Shown one piece after another: positions 25,650-33,727 of a stretch of DNA of 64,000 nt. The notes below the pieces were generated by a model that saw only the letters and a list, made by a program, of their open reading frames with translations, was not told the origin of the DNA and ran no database searches. The stretch comes from JAOARY01 sp045345765. Its GTDB lineage: Bacteria > Bacillota > Clostridia > Peptostreptococcales > Peptostreptococcaceae. Location of the stretch: contig CP148265.1 in assembly GCA_045345765.1 (NCBI GenBank), positions 3,162,001-3,226,000 of the forward strand, in the 5' to 3' direction. Every line of letters starts with the position of its first letter. Position 1 is the stretch's first letter. The position numbers and the translations under genes are program-made.

Positions 25650-25755
25650 TATATAAAAGACATTGTTAGTTAGCTTCGCTACCTTAAACCAATAAGCTGT
25701 AGCCTTATCTTGTTTATCATCAATATTTATCGTGTTTTTTTGTTAAAACCAAAAT
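25650..25755 (-). pseudogene. VgrG remnant with internal deletion, upstream of the WHE/HNH tail
   Basis: The sequence encodes GFNKK then jumps to NIDDKQDKATAYWFKVAKLT. Compared with the intact effector this removes ~330 bp between two similar NIDD-coding stretches, and a T-run is one base shorter, breaking the frame. Homology to VgrG stops abruptly at ~25755. Confidence 0.8.
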
Positions 25756-25756
25756 A

Positions 25757-25800
25757 AAAAAGCAGAATAAAGATGAAAAAAATATCTTTATTCTACTTTT
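25757..25800 (-). terminator. Terminator behind the SUKH-3 immunity gene
   Basis: A hairpin with AGAATAAAGAT and its complement ATCTTTATTCT around a short A/T loop is followed on the minus strand by CTGCTTTTTTATTTT. It ends the CIS-2 operon and is joined to the TTCTACTTTTAAATATTATA boundary piece at 25791. The remainder to 25910 has no gene. Confidence 0.75.
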
Positions 25801-25910
25801 AAATATTATATATTTCTTTAGCAATATTATTCGACAAACATCTTAAAAATTAGATAATTTTCTTATTGATTTTTTATTCATATTTATAGAAATATGAATT
25901 TTGTATTATT

Positions 25911-26375
25911 TTAATATATTATTCTACTCCAAGGTTTTCCACCTTTTTCACATATAATATTATCAAAAGCTTCTAATGGAGAATTTCCAATCCATCCATT
26001 ATTTCTGTACATTTTTCCATTTTCAGAAATGTACAAATATAATTCAAAATTTGATATTGCTCCTACAGGTAAAACTTTCTCTGTTATTTGATTACCTTCA
26101 TGATCTACAAAATTATCCAAACCAAAATGAGAACTATCTAATATTCCTATAATATCTTTTATGCATGTTGTATGCTTTGAAATATGATGAGAAATAATAG
26201 TATCTGAGTACTCCACAATTATTTCCAATTCTCCGAAATTTTTCATAAAATCTATCGCTGAGTCAAATATTTCAAATCCTTTATTTTTTAAAAAAATTAA
26301 ATTCTCTGAAATATCAATATTTCTTTCTTCATACCAACCTGATTCTCTTAAAATTTTTATAGTTTTTTCGTCCAT
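25911..26375 (-). CDS. SUKH-3 immunity protein for the VgrG-deaminase effector
   Basis: The protein is 154 residues long with the SUKH-3 layout: ESGWYEERNIDISENLIFLK, a central FGELEIIV strand, PVGAISNFELYLYISENGK and a final GWIGNSPLEAFDNIICEKGG. It starts 10 bp after the stop of the effector gene, so it is co-transcribed. SUKH-3 proteins are established partners of deaminase-type toxins, which agrees with the C-terminus of the upstream protein. A diverged orphan copy is at 14121-14588. Confidence 0.85.
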   Translation of the reverse strand: MDEKTIKILRESGWYEERNIDISENLIFLKNKGFEIFDSAIDFMKNFGELEIIVEYSDTIISHHISKHTTCIKDIIGILDSSHFGLDNFVDHEGNQITEKVLPVGAISNFELYLYISENGKMYRNNGWIGNSPLEAFDNIICEKGGKPWSRIIY

Positions 26376-26385
26376 AAGTGCCCTC

Positions 26386-29091
26386 CTAATTATCTATATT
26401 AAAAAAATCATAAAAAGTTACAGAACAATTTTTACAAGGTGGTGCAAAACCACCTAACTTATTTTCAGTTCTCATAATCATATTATTAAATTTTCCACCA
26501 TTTAATATCAAGTCCCTACTACTCCATATTTCTGCACAATTTTCTATATGCCAGCCCGGTTCAAAACTAGGTTCTCCAAATTCGTTAAATTTCTTATTAT
26601 CTGAAGCCATTTTTTTAGCCTTATTTATTTCTGTTCTTAATTTATTCATTTCCTCTTTTATACTTTCTTTATTTTTCCCTTTGAAGAAATTTTCCGGCAA
26701 TGCATCTATATAATCATCTGTTAATAAACTTTTATAATATTGTACATAATCATCTGATGTATTACAAAATGTTTTAGGATTACGACCACTATAATCTTTT
26801 ATAGTAGGATTGTATGACCAAATACCACTTCCAGCAACACCATTTATATGAGGATTTTCAATATCTATTGTACAACAAATTTTACTTACATTTTTACTAT
26901 TTGGATCTTTTATTATTTTGTTTCTAAAATCACTTAAATTATTTTCCATTAGATATCTTGAATTTTGCAAATTTAATTGTTTTAGTCTATCCGATGTAAA
27001 ACTATCAATATTTATATTTTTTTTATTCTTTAGGTTTTTAGATATATTCTTTTTAATATCCGATATCTTTTGAATTGTTTTTGTCTCTGACAAGGCTTGT
27101 ATAGTTTTTGTTTCTGATAAAGTTGTTATTATTTCTTCAGTTTTATCTGAAACCTTTTTAGATATATTTTTGCCTACATTTGTTTTAGTAAAAAACTCTC
27201 CACAACCCAAAGTAACAATTTCTATTCCAACATTAATACCCATTGAAATTGGGTCGAATTCACCTCTTATAATCTGTTCAATAGCATCAGAACCAATCGA
27301 AGAAAGCATTTGTACTCCTAGCTTTGCTTTAAATGCATTCGCCGCTGCAAATGCACCTTCAACTGCTCCTGAAAAAGCCCCGCAAACGGCTGCTATTGCA
27401 CCATCCATCGCATAGAATTTGGCATCACTTACTTCGCCTCTAATGATATCTGTAGCAGCTTTAGCAGCTACTGCTATTCCACCTGCAACTGCTGCTCCTG
27501 TTGTAGCGGCACTTACAGTAGCAGCACTTACAGCTCCAGCAGCAACAAGAGCTGCTCCTCCAGTTGCAACAACTGCTGTTACAGCTGCCACAGCAGCTAC
27601 CCCTGCTAATACTCCTAATGCTAACTTGCCCCAATCAAAGCCTTTTTTTATTGGAGTAATTAAAAGTGGATCATCATTAATAGGTGCATAAATAGATCTA
27701 TCTGCACCTTCTAGTAGTACATTATTTCCTAAATAATGAAACTCATTTTCCATAGTAAAACTTTGAGGATTTAATTTATTATCTCTATAAAAAAGTACAT
27801 CTGTCTTAGCTTTTATATTTACCATATTCTTAGCATGAAAAGAAATACTTCCTTTAGAATTTAAATTAATATTTTTATGACTTATTAATTTAGCTCCAAA
27901 AGAATCCTCAACAAGAGTTGAAAGTTTTAGTCCTTCATTACTTTTAAATTCAACACTAGATGGTTTTAGTGACATCTGATTCTTATCTTTAGTTGTAAGA
28001 TATCTATTTTCAGGTTTTTTAGTAAGTGGACAAGTTGAACCATTTTTTCTAACAGAATTTTTGACTTCTGCTTCCACTTCCTTATTTGACGGAAAATATA
28101 ATCTTGCAAAAGTATCTTTTTCATACATTATATAAAAGACATTGTTAGTTAATTGGGCAACCTTAAACCAATAAGCTGTAGCTTTATCTTGTTTATCATC
28201 AATATTTAGATGAAGTTTAACAAGTTCTTCTTTGGTATCTAAGACCTTACCTTCTAAACTAGCTCCTTTTATATTTTCATTATAGATTTTATTTTGTCTA
28301 ATACCTTTAAGTCTAGAAAGTTTATATGTAAATATAAGTTCAGATTTTATAAATTCTCCTTTTATACTGGATATAAAAAGAGTTTTGTTCTTAAAATTAA
28401 CTGTATCTTGTAATTCATAAACTTCTCTACTCTTTATTTCATGATAAAAAACATCGGTATCCATCAATTTATCTACAGACAAATTAAGTGATAATAAATC
28501 TTTGGATGATTCATAAAATAGTGAATCATCTATGTTTATCGTGTTTTTTTTGTTAAAACCAAAATAAAATCTTGGCTTATTTTCTATTATATCACAGACC
28601 AAAACACTACTAAAGTGACTTACAAGCCTATTTATAAATTCCCAAGCAGTTTCGTTATACCGAATTATAGGTTCATCTATAGTCTTATCTTCCAAATTAA
28701 ATAAAAAAGATGCTCCATTTATATCTTTTATACTTTCATTTATCACATTAGAATAAGTCATATTAACATCTTGAAAAGATTGTGATTTTATTTGTGAATC
28801 CAAAAGTGATGTAGCACTAACTGCTTTTATTATAATACTATACAAATTACCTTCTCTTTTGGTATTATAATAACCTATTAGTCCTTTAAATACTGTTTTG
28901 TCATCTTTTTTTAGCTTAACAAAATCCTTTAGAGTTGTTTTATAAAAAGGATCAAAGCTTTCTTCTTTACAAATAGCGTGTATTTCTAATGTTGAATGTA
29001 TTGATATTTCATGATTTAATTTGATATCGAGTATGGATATTAGTTCATAAGGTGTTTCTATACTTATGTCATTAAATTTTAAAATGCCCAT
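26386..29091 (-). CDS. VgrG spike fused to a deaminase toxin (intact effector, CIS-2)
   Basis: The protein has 901 residues. The VgrG/gpD head lies at ~1-300 (WEFINRLVSHFSSVLV), and the OB-fold and needle region at ~290-450 (ARLYFPSNKEVEAEVKNS, ISHKNINLNSKGSISFHAKN). A long Ala/Gly-rich hydrophobic segment at ~475-620 probably forms a membrane-crossing helix set. A linker with IENPHINGVAG follows. The C-terminus holds HIENCAE (Cys852, Glu854) and APPCKNC (Cys886, Cys889), the zinc and catalytic pattern of the cytidine deaminase fold, YwqJ-like among toxins. It is the last structural gene of the operon and is followed by its immunity gene. The target nucleic acid or nucleotide is unknown. Confidence 0.8.
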   Translation of the reverse strand: MGILKFNDISIETPYELISILDIKLNHEISIHSTLEIHAICKEESFDPFYKTTLKDFVKLKKDDKTVFKGLIGYYNTKREGNLYSIIIKAVSATSLLDSQIKSQSFQDVNMTYSNVINESIKDINGASFLFNLEDKTIDEPIIRYNETAWEFINRLVSHFSSVLVCDIIENKPRFYFGFNKKNTINIDDSLFYESSKDLLSLNLSVDKLMDTDVFYHEIKSREVYELQDTVNFKNKTLFISSIKGEFIKSELIFTYKLSRLKGIRQNKIYNENIKGASLEGKVLDTKEELVKLHLNIDDKQDKATAYWFKVAQLTNNVFYIMYEKDTFARLYFPSNKEVEAEVKNSVRKNGSTCPLTKKPENRYLTTKDKNQMSLKPSSVEFKSNEGLKLSTLVEDSFGAKLISHKNINLNSKGSISFHAKNMVNIKAKTDVLFYRDNKLNPQSFTMENEFHYLGNNVLLEGADRSIYAPINDDPLLITPIKKGFDWGKLALGVLAGVAAVAAVTAVVATGGAALVAAGAVSAATVSAATTGAAVAGGIAVAAKAATDIIRGEVSDAKFYAMDGAIAAVCGAFSGAVEGAFAAANAFKAKLGVQMLSSIGSDAIEQIIRGEFDPISMGINVGIEIVTLGCGEFFTKTNVGKNISKKVSDKTEEIITTLSETKTIQALSETKTIQKISDIKKNISKNLKNKKNINIDSFTSDRLKQLNLQNSRYLMENNLSDFRNKIIKDPNSKNVSKICCTIDIENPHINGVAGSGIWSYNPTIKDYSGRNPKTFCNTSDDYVQYYKSLLTDDYIDALPENFFKGKNKESIKEEMNKLRTEINKAKKMASDNKKFNEFGEPSFEPGWHIENCAEIWSSRDLILNGGKFNNMIMRTENKLGGFAPPCKNCSVTFYDFFNIDN

Positions 29092-29106
29092 AACTACCCC
29101 CTATTT

Positions 29107-29520
29107 TTAGTCCTCATCCTCCTGTCCACTTGTTTCAAACTTTATAACTCCACCAAATACACAATATAATACCGAATCAGTTGTAAGTGCCATTTTATTA
29201 AGTAATAAATCTTTTTTGCAATTAGTCCATGGCATAGCAATTGTAACTGCACATTTAGTTCCCACAATAGGAAGTTTTGTTGTTTCATGTGCTAAAGTCA
29301 GCGGTATTTTTGTTTGGTTTAATGGGCTTGAACATATACCAAAATAAGGTATATTATTTAGTGGATTAGGTGGAAAATCAGGAACACAGTCAGTTTCAAG
29401 CATTACAGGTTTATCATTTATAAAAGAGCCATGACTTACTGGTAAATTTATTCTTCTAGGATGGCTCCCACAACTACATCTCATTCTTGCTCCCCTTACA
29501 ATATAAGCTTTTTTGTCCAA
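29107..29520 (-). CDS. PAAR-like tip protein (DUF4280 family)
   Basis: The 137-residue protein begins MDKKAYIVRGARMRCSCGS and contains DCVPDFPPNPLNNIPYFGIC, a TKCAVTIAMPW block and a final SVLYCVFGGVIKFETSGQ. This repeated Gly/Cys beta pattern is that of DUF4280, a PAAR-like family that caps VgrG spikes. It sits between the spike genes and the VgrG-toxin gene (16-bp gap), as expected for a tip that sharpens the effector-bearing spike. The Cys/His positions may bind metal. Confidence 0.85.
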   Translation of the reverse strand: MDKKAYIVRGARMRCSCGSHPRRINLPVSHGSFINDKPVMLETDCVPDFPPNPLNNIPYFGICSSPLNQTKIPLTLAHETTKLPIVGTKCAVTIAMPWTNCKKDLLLNKMALTTDSVLYCVFGGVIKFETSGQEDED

Positions 29521-29537
29521 TTAAACTTCCTCCCAAA

Positions 29538-30116
29538 CTAATCTAATTTAAGTCTTTTTAATTTGATTCCTTCCAAATTATTTCTTAAAATCATCTCAGC
29601 TATATAAAGATTTACAACCATATAATCTTTTTTGAAATTCTCGATATAAAAAGCATCCAAATCTAATTTCTTTAATTTTTCTTTATCGAGTATTATTTCA
29701 CGAACCATATTTATATCCAAGTTTATCAATTTATTTATATCTATATCTTCATTGAAACTATTTACTTTGGTTTTACTGCTAAGACAATCCACCTTATCAA
29801 GTACTGGATAATAATATCTAAATTGAGATGTTATTATATTATCTGTTACAATAACATTCTTAAATACAACTTCTTCAAAGAATTCTTTAAAGAATCCATG
29901 AAATTTTTCTGATATTATTGGAAATTTATCACCATAAAAATCTTTATATTTTTTGAGATTAAAATCTTCTTCAACTATCAAAAATTCATCATTTAAAGCT
30001 TTTGAATAATCAAAATCATATTTGTTTAGAAGTTTTGAATAATTTGTAAAATTGGGAATTTTAAAAATTCTATCGCTTTTTAAATCCATATCTTCTAAGA
30101 CTAAAAAATAATCCAT
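29538..30116 (-). CDS. Imm11-like (DUF1629-type) protein of the CIS operon
   Basis: The protein is 192 residues long. YFLVLEDMDLKSDRIFKIPN at the start, FPIISEKFHGFFKEFFEEVV in the middle, YYYPVLDKVDCLSS, and DAFYIENFKKDYMVVNLYIAE followed by AEMILRNNLEGIKLKRL are features of Imm11/DUF1629 immunity-type proteins. Here it sits among core genes just before the PAAR-like gene rather than after a toxin. It may protect against a toxin carried by this operon type or serve as an effector adaptor. Both are inference. Confidence 0.5.
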   Translation of the reverse strand: MDYFLVLEDMDLKSDRIFKIPNFTNYSKLLNKYDFDYSKALNDEFLIVEEDFNLKKYKDFYGDKFPIISEKFHGFFKEFFEEVVFKNVIVTDNIITSQFRYYYPVLDKVDCLSSKTKVNSFNEDIDINKLINLDINMVREIILDKEKLKKLDLDAFYIENFKKDYMVVNLYIAEMILRNNLEGIKLKRLKLD

Positions 30117-30218
30117 AGAACCTCCTTTTATATAGTCCTTTTTAGTTAATATTTTATTAACTAATTTATTTTTGCTTTAATTAAAAAATCAATAGTAAAT
30201 TTTTATTAAATCAATATT

Positions 30219-30893
30219 TTATAATTTATATTCTTTAATCAAAGTTGGTGTTGTTCTGTATTCACTTATTGTAAAAGTTAAATTATCTTCTTTATTTATA
30301 TTTTTAAATGAATCTAGTTTTACAATATCTTTTAGAATTTGTTTCATAAATTCTACTACAAACAACATATATCGATTTGATTCTTGCATTGAAATATTTT
30401 TGATATCTTCATCCAAAACATATGGTGAGTATTTATCTTTTATCGAATATAATTCTTTTGTTTTATCAAAATGACTTTGGTATATAAATTCTAATTCGAG
30501 TTCTTTATTAATTGTTACATCATCTAAATAAAGGTTTGAATCAAAAGCTTCAATTAGATACACACCCTTTTGTTCTAATAATCTAGTTTTTAGAAAGGAC
30601 ATATTTATATATTTGATTATTCCTTTTTCATTATTTAATTGTTTTTCTTTTATTTCTTTAAATAAATCATCAAAAGTACTTATAATATAATTTTCTATAG
30701 CATCAAAATTTTCTTCCATCCTTAGATATATGGTTTGTAATTCTTCTTCATCGAATTCTATTTTTATATTTTGTTCTATAAAATCCCTTAACACAGTTGC
30801 TTTCTTTTTTGCATACTCATTAGCATTATCACAAAGTCCTTTAATTCTTGTTCTTTGCAATGAATCATCTACATTATTGTCTTGTTTAAACAT
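30219..30893 (-). CDS. Unrecognised helical protein of the CIS operon
   Basis: The 224-residue, largely helical, acidic protein has no membrane segments. Its start codon overlaps the stop of the VgrG gene (TAATG), so it is translationally coupled to the spike. Such coupling suggests a role in spike assembly, effector loading or the baseplate. No motif I can assign to a family. Confidence 0.55.
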   Translation of the reverse strand: MFKQDNNVDDSLQRTRIKGLCDNANEYAKKKATVLRDFIEQNIKIEFDEEELQTIYLRMEENFDAIENYIISTFDDLFKEIKEKQLNNEKGIIKYINMSFLKTRLLEQKGVYLIEAFDSNLYLDDVTINKELELEFIYQSHFDKTKELYSIKDKYSPYVLDEDIKNISMQESNRYMLFVVEFMKQILKDIVKLDSFKNINKEDNLTFTISEYRTTPTLIKEYKL

Positions 30894-32299
30894 TATTCGA
30901 TATTCACCCTTCCACCAGACATAGTTATTTCATCTTTTAGTTCCAATTTACATTCTTCATTTTGCGTTACAATAACACCTTCTTCACCTTTTATGGATAT
31001 ACTGTTTCCACTTATGTTGATGCTATCATCCGCTTCTAAATTTATATTTTTATTACTTATTATTTGAATTCCACCATTGTCCTCAAGTCTTATATAAAGT
31101 CCTTCATTGCATATAATATCTACTTGTCCTTTTTGGAATTTAACTTCTTTACCATAGACTGTACATAAAGTTTTGATATCTGGATTTTTTCTCTTTTGTG
31201 GTTTTTTGGGTTCTAAATTTGCAGCACTTTCTACAAAGGCTAATTCTTCTTTGTTTTCTGGTACATATAATTTGATTCTATCCTTTAATTCAGGCATAAA
31301 ATACCAACCACTTCCATCCTCTGTTGAATAAATAGTTGAATACTCAAAATACATAAGTTTATCTAACGGTCTTTTTTCATCTATGTCTAATTGAACCTTG
31401 ACTTTGTCTTCTTTAATATCTGCTACTTCACCGTAAATAGCATTTCCTTTGATTTTTTCATTATAAATATATTTTTGTTTAAGTCCATCTTCATCTGATA
31501 AATAGTATTTATTATAAAATATTGAATCTTGCATTTGTATATCACATTTATATATGTATAATTTTCTTCCCTTAAAATTAATACTTTGGCAAAGGTCTAA
31601 TATTTTATTTGTTTTTATAATATATGAAGTGAAGTTTTGTTCCATTATTCCACTTACTTTATTGTCTTTTTTGTTTGTAAAACTTATTAGATTCCTATCT
31701 ATTTCATAATCAAATTCTTCTAAATTCAAATTATTCAAACTAGGTAAATTACTTATATAAAACCTCGGTTCATAAAATTTTCTATCTGGAGCTATAAAGG
31801 CATTAAAATGACTTGCAAGTCTTTTTACAAATTCCCAAGATGTTTCATCATATCTAATTATTAATTTTTCTATTTTTTTGCCACTTAATATTTGTTGTGC
31901 ATAAGCGCCATTAAATTCACTAATACTATCATCTATTACTTGAGTGTATAACATTTTTATATCTTGATATGATTTTTTCTTTAATTTGTTATCCATAAAG
32001 AACGTAGCGCCAATACCTACTATTTCTAATTCTCTTAGATTTCCGCCTGCTTTTATCTTTATATTTCCAACAAATCCTTTAAATAAAATAATGCTAGAAT
32101 CTTTGCCTTTTAGATTTATTTCAAAAGCTTGTTTTTCTTTTGCATTATCTACATATTTATCAATATCTTCTTCCTTTATAATTCCTCTTATATAAATCCT
32201 TGTATGTTCCAAAAGTGCATCTATTAAATGTATATCTATTATTTTTTCAAATTCATAAGGTGATATATCAACTAAATCATAGGTATATCCTAAAGACAT
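30893..32299 (-). CDS. VgrG-like spike protein (gpD/late control family), no toxin
   Basis: The 468-residue protein has the same head pattern as the VgrG-toxin: a beta-rich start, WEFVKRLASHFNAFIAP at ~170, IYNEKIKGNAIYGEVADIKE at ~285, WYFMPELKDRIKLYVPENKE at ~340, and a repetitive needle at ~405-468 (NGGIQIISNKNINLEADDSI, NISGNSISIKGEEGV). It ends right after the needle, so it is the plain trimer-forming spike. The operon thus encodes both a plain and a toxin-bearing VgrG, which may form mixed or alternative tips. Confidence 0.8.
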   Translation of the reverse strand: MSLGYTYDLVDISPYEFEKIIDIHLIDALLEHTRIYIRGIIKEEDIDKYVDNAKEKQAFEINLKGKDSSIILFKGFVGNIKIKAGGNLRELEIVGIGATFFMDNKLKKKSYQDIKMLYTQVIDDSISEFNGAYAQQILSGKKIEKLIIRYDETSWEFVKRLASHFNAFIAPDRKFYEPRFYISNLPSLNNLNLEEFDYEIDRNLISFTNKKDNKVSGIMEQNFTSYIIKTNKILDLCQSINFKGRKLYIYKCDIQMQDSIFYNKYYLSDEDGLKQKYIYNEKIKGNAIYGEVADIKEDKVKVQLDIDEKRPLDKLMYFEYSTIYSTEDGSGWYFMPELKDRIKLYVPENKEELAFVESAANLEPKKPQKRKNPDIKTLCTVYGKEVKFQKGQVDIICNEGLYIRLEDNGGIQIISNKNINLEADDSINISGNSISIKGEEGVIVTQNEECKLELKDEITMSGGRVNIE

Positions 32300-32313
32300 A
32301 TAGTTTCCTCCTT

Positions 32314-32904
32314 TTAGTACATAATTTTAATGCTATCAATTATCTTAAATCCAAGTTCTTTCCAAGTCTTATACTCATCATACAAACACGCTACTTTGCC
32401 CATCATCACCTTACCTTCAAAGACCATAAAAAATATCAAATTATATAAAAACCCATCTATAGCTGTTGTTTTTAATTCCAAAAATCCTATATTTTTTAGA
32501 TTTATTTTTTTTAGTCCTTGGGATATGAATATATTGCTTGGATTTAAGTTCTTAAGCATATTTTTCATACCTATTGTCAATTCATATACTCTGTCTTCTG
32601 TTATTTCTTGATCTATTATCTTAAATGTAATATCTATTTCGCTATCCCTATTTGTTTTTATGATTTCTGGTCTATGAATATTTGGATATTTAATATCTTT
32701 GATATCTTCTTTCATATCTTCAAATCCCTTAGGAATTTGCATATATAATTTGTCATCATAAAAATAACCATCAACTAATTCATATATATTTCCATCAATA
32801 AAAACTTCATTTTCTTTTTTATTGTTTTGAATTTCTTTATTTTTTCTTTCTTTTTTCTTCGCTTTTATTTCTCTTAAAATAGCTATATCATCTTTAGTTT
32901 CCAT
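32314..32904 (-). CDS. DcrB/DUF1795-like protein, possible Eag-type effector chaperone
   Basis: The protein is 196 residues long from the ATG at 32904, which has AAGGGGTG upstream; an earlier start would overlap the previous gene. A Lys-rich helical start precedes a domain at ~50-196 with YMQIPKGFEDMKEDIK and the ending LYNLIFFMVFEGKVMMGKVA then GFKIIDSIKI. This resembles the alpha/beta DcrB/DUF1795 fold. In type VI systems DUF1795 (Eag) proteins chaperone effectors that carry transmembrane helices, which fits the hydrophobic segment of the VgrG-toxin. Fold assignment by eye. Confidence 0.45.
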   Translation of the reverse strand: METKDDIAILREIKAKKKERKNKEIQNNKKENEVFIDGNIYELVDGYFYDDKLYMQIPKGFEDMKEDIKDIKYPNIHRPEIIKTNRDSEIDITFKIIDQEITEDRVYELTIGMKNMLKNLNPSNIFISQGLKKINLKNIGFLELKTTAIDGFLYNLIFFMVFEGKVMMGKVACLYDEYKTWKELGFKIIDSIKIMY

Positions 32905-32914
32905 AACACACCCC

Positions 32915-33706
32915 TTAATCAATTAGTATTTTTTTATTAAAATAATTAGGATTTTGATTTTTTTTGCCTAGTCCTTTTGTTGTATTTAATATTTGCAAAA
33001 GAAGATTATATATATCTTGATTATTAAAATTCATATCATCTGCTAAATTAAGTCGAATTTTTAAATAATTTATTATATATTCACGGTTGAGCAAATTAGA
33101 ATTTGATGCATTTAGGCAGAAATTCAAATCCAATTGATTGCTAATCTCAAATTTTAACATTTCCTTATAAAAGAACTTAATTATATATGGATGTATAGTT
33201 TTATGTTCTATATTAGAATAAGTCGTATTTATAAGATTAACTGTATTATATTCAGTATCCAAATCCTCAAAATCTTCGTGATCCATTCTAAGTCTAGCTT
33301 TGTTCTTTAATTTAAATCTACATATTTCAATTTCATCAGATTTAATTTCCTTATCATCCATATAAATCTTTGTATCTCTTATCCTAAAATCCTTAATATC
33401 CTTTTGTTGCAAAAATTTTAATTTCAAAATTATTATTCGATTAAGATTTGCATCAGTTTCATTTTCTTTATATTTAATTACAGTCCTATCTTTGCTATAA
33501 TATATTTTTTGATTATAGGCTATAATACCGCTACTAAGTATGATATTGTTATCTTCAATCTTTATGTCAAATCCTTTTAATATACCATTTGAATAATCTT
33601 TTAGAAAAATATTAAATATATCTAATGGAAAATCTCTTAGATGTTCTAACATTTCTATCTTTAATATTCTTCCTCGTTCAAAGATTGGATATTTATTTTC
33701 TATCAA
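32915..33706 (-). CDS. Baseplate/fibre-like protein (TssK- or receptor-binding-like start)
   Basis: The 263-residue protein has an N-terminal half with PIFERGRILKIEMLEHLRDF and YSNGILKGFDIKIEDNNIIL, then SGIIAYNQKIYYSKD. This is a beta pattern seen in phage fibre N-termini and in the shell domain of TssK (GIL.G....). The C-terminal half is helical (YIINYLKIRLNLADDMN). It may link the baseplate to another component. Position in the operon supports a structural role; homology is uncertain. Confidence 0.45.
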   Translation of the reverse strand: MIENKYPIFERGRILKIEMLEHLRDFPLDIFNIFLKDYSNGILKGFDIKIEDNNIILSSGIIAYNQKIYYSKDRTVIKYKENETDANLNRIIILKLKFLQQKDIKDFRIRDTKIYMDDKEIKSDEIEICRFKLKNKARLRMDHEDFEDLDTEYNTVNLINTTYSNIEHKTIHPYIIKFFYKEMLKFEISNQLDLNFCLNASNSNLLNREYIINYLKIRLNLADDMNFNNQDIYNLLLQILNTTKGLGKKNQNPNYFNKKILID

Positions 33707-33727
33707 TTTAATTCACCTATCTTTTTT

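Noticed and set aside
9575..26385. Insertion sequence or integrase-driven island between the operon copies
   Set aside because: No transposase, integrase or tRNA attachment site was found; the rearrangements show microhomology and homologous tracts instead.
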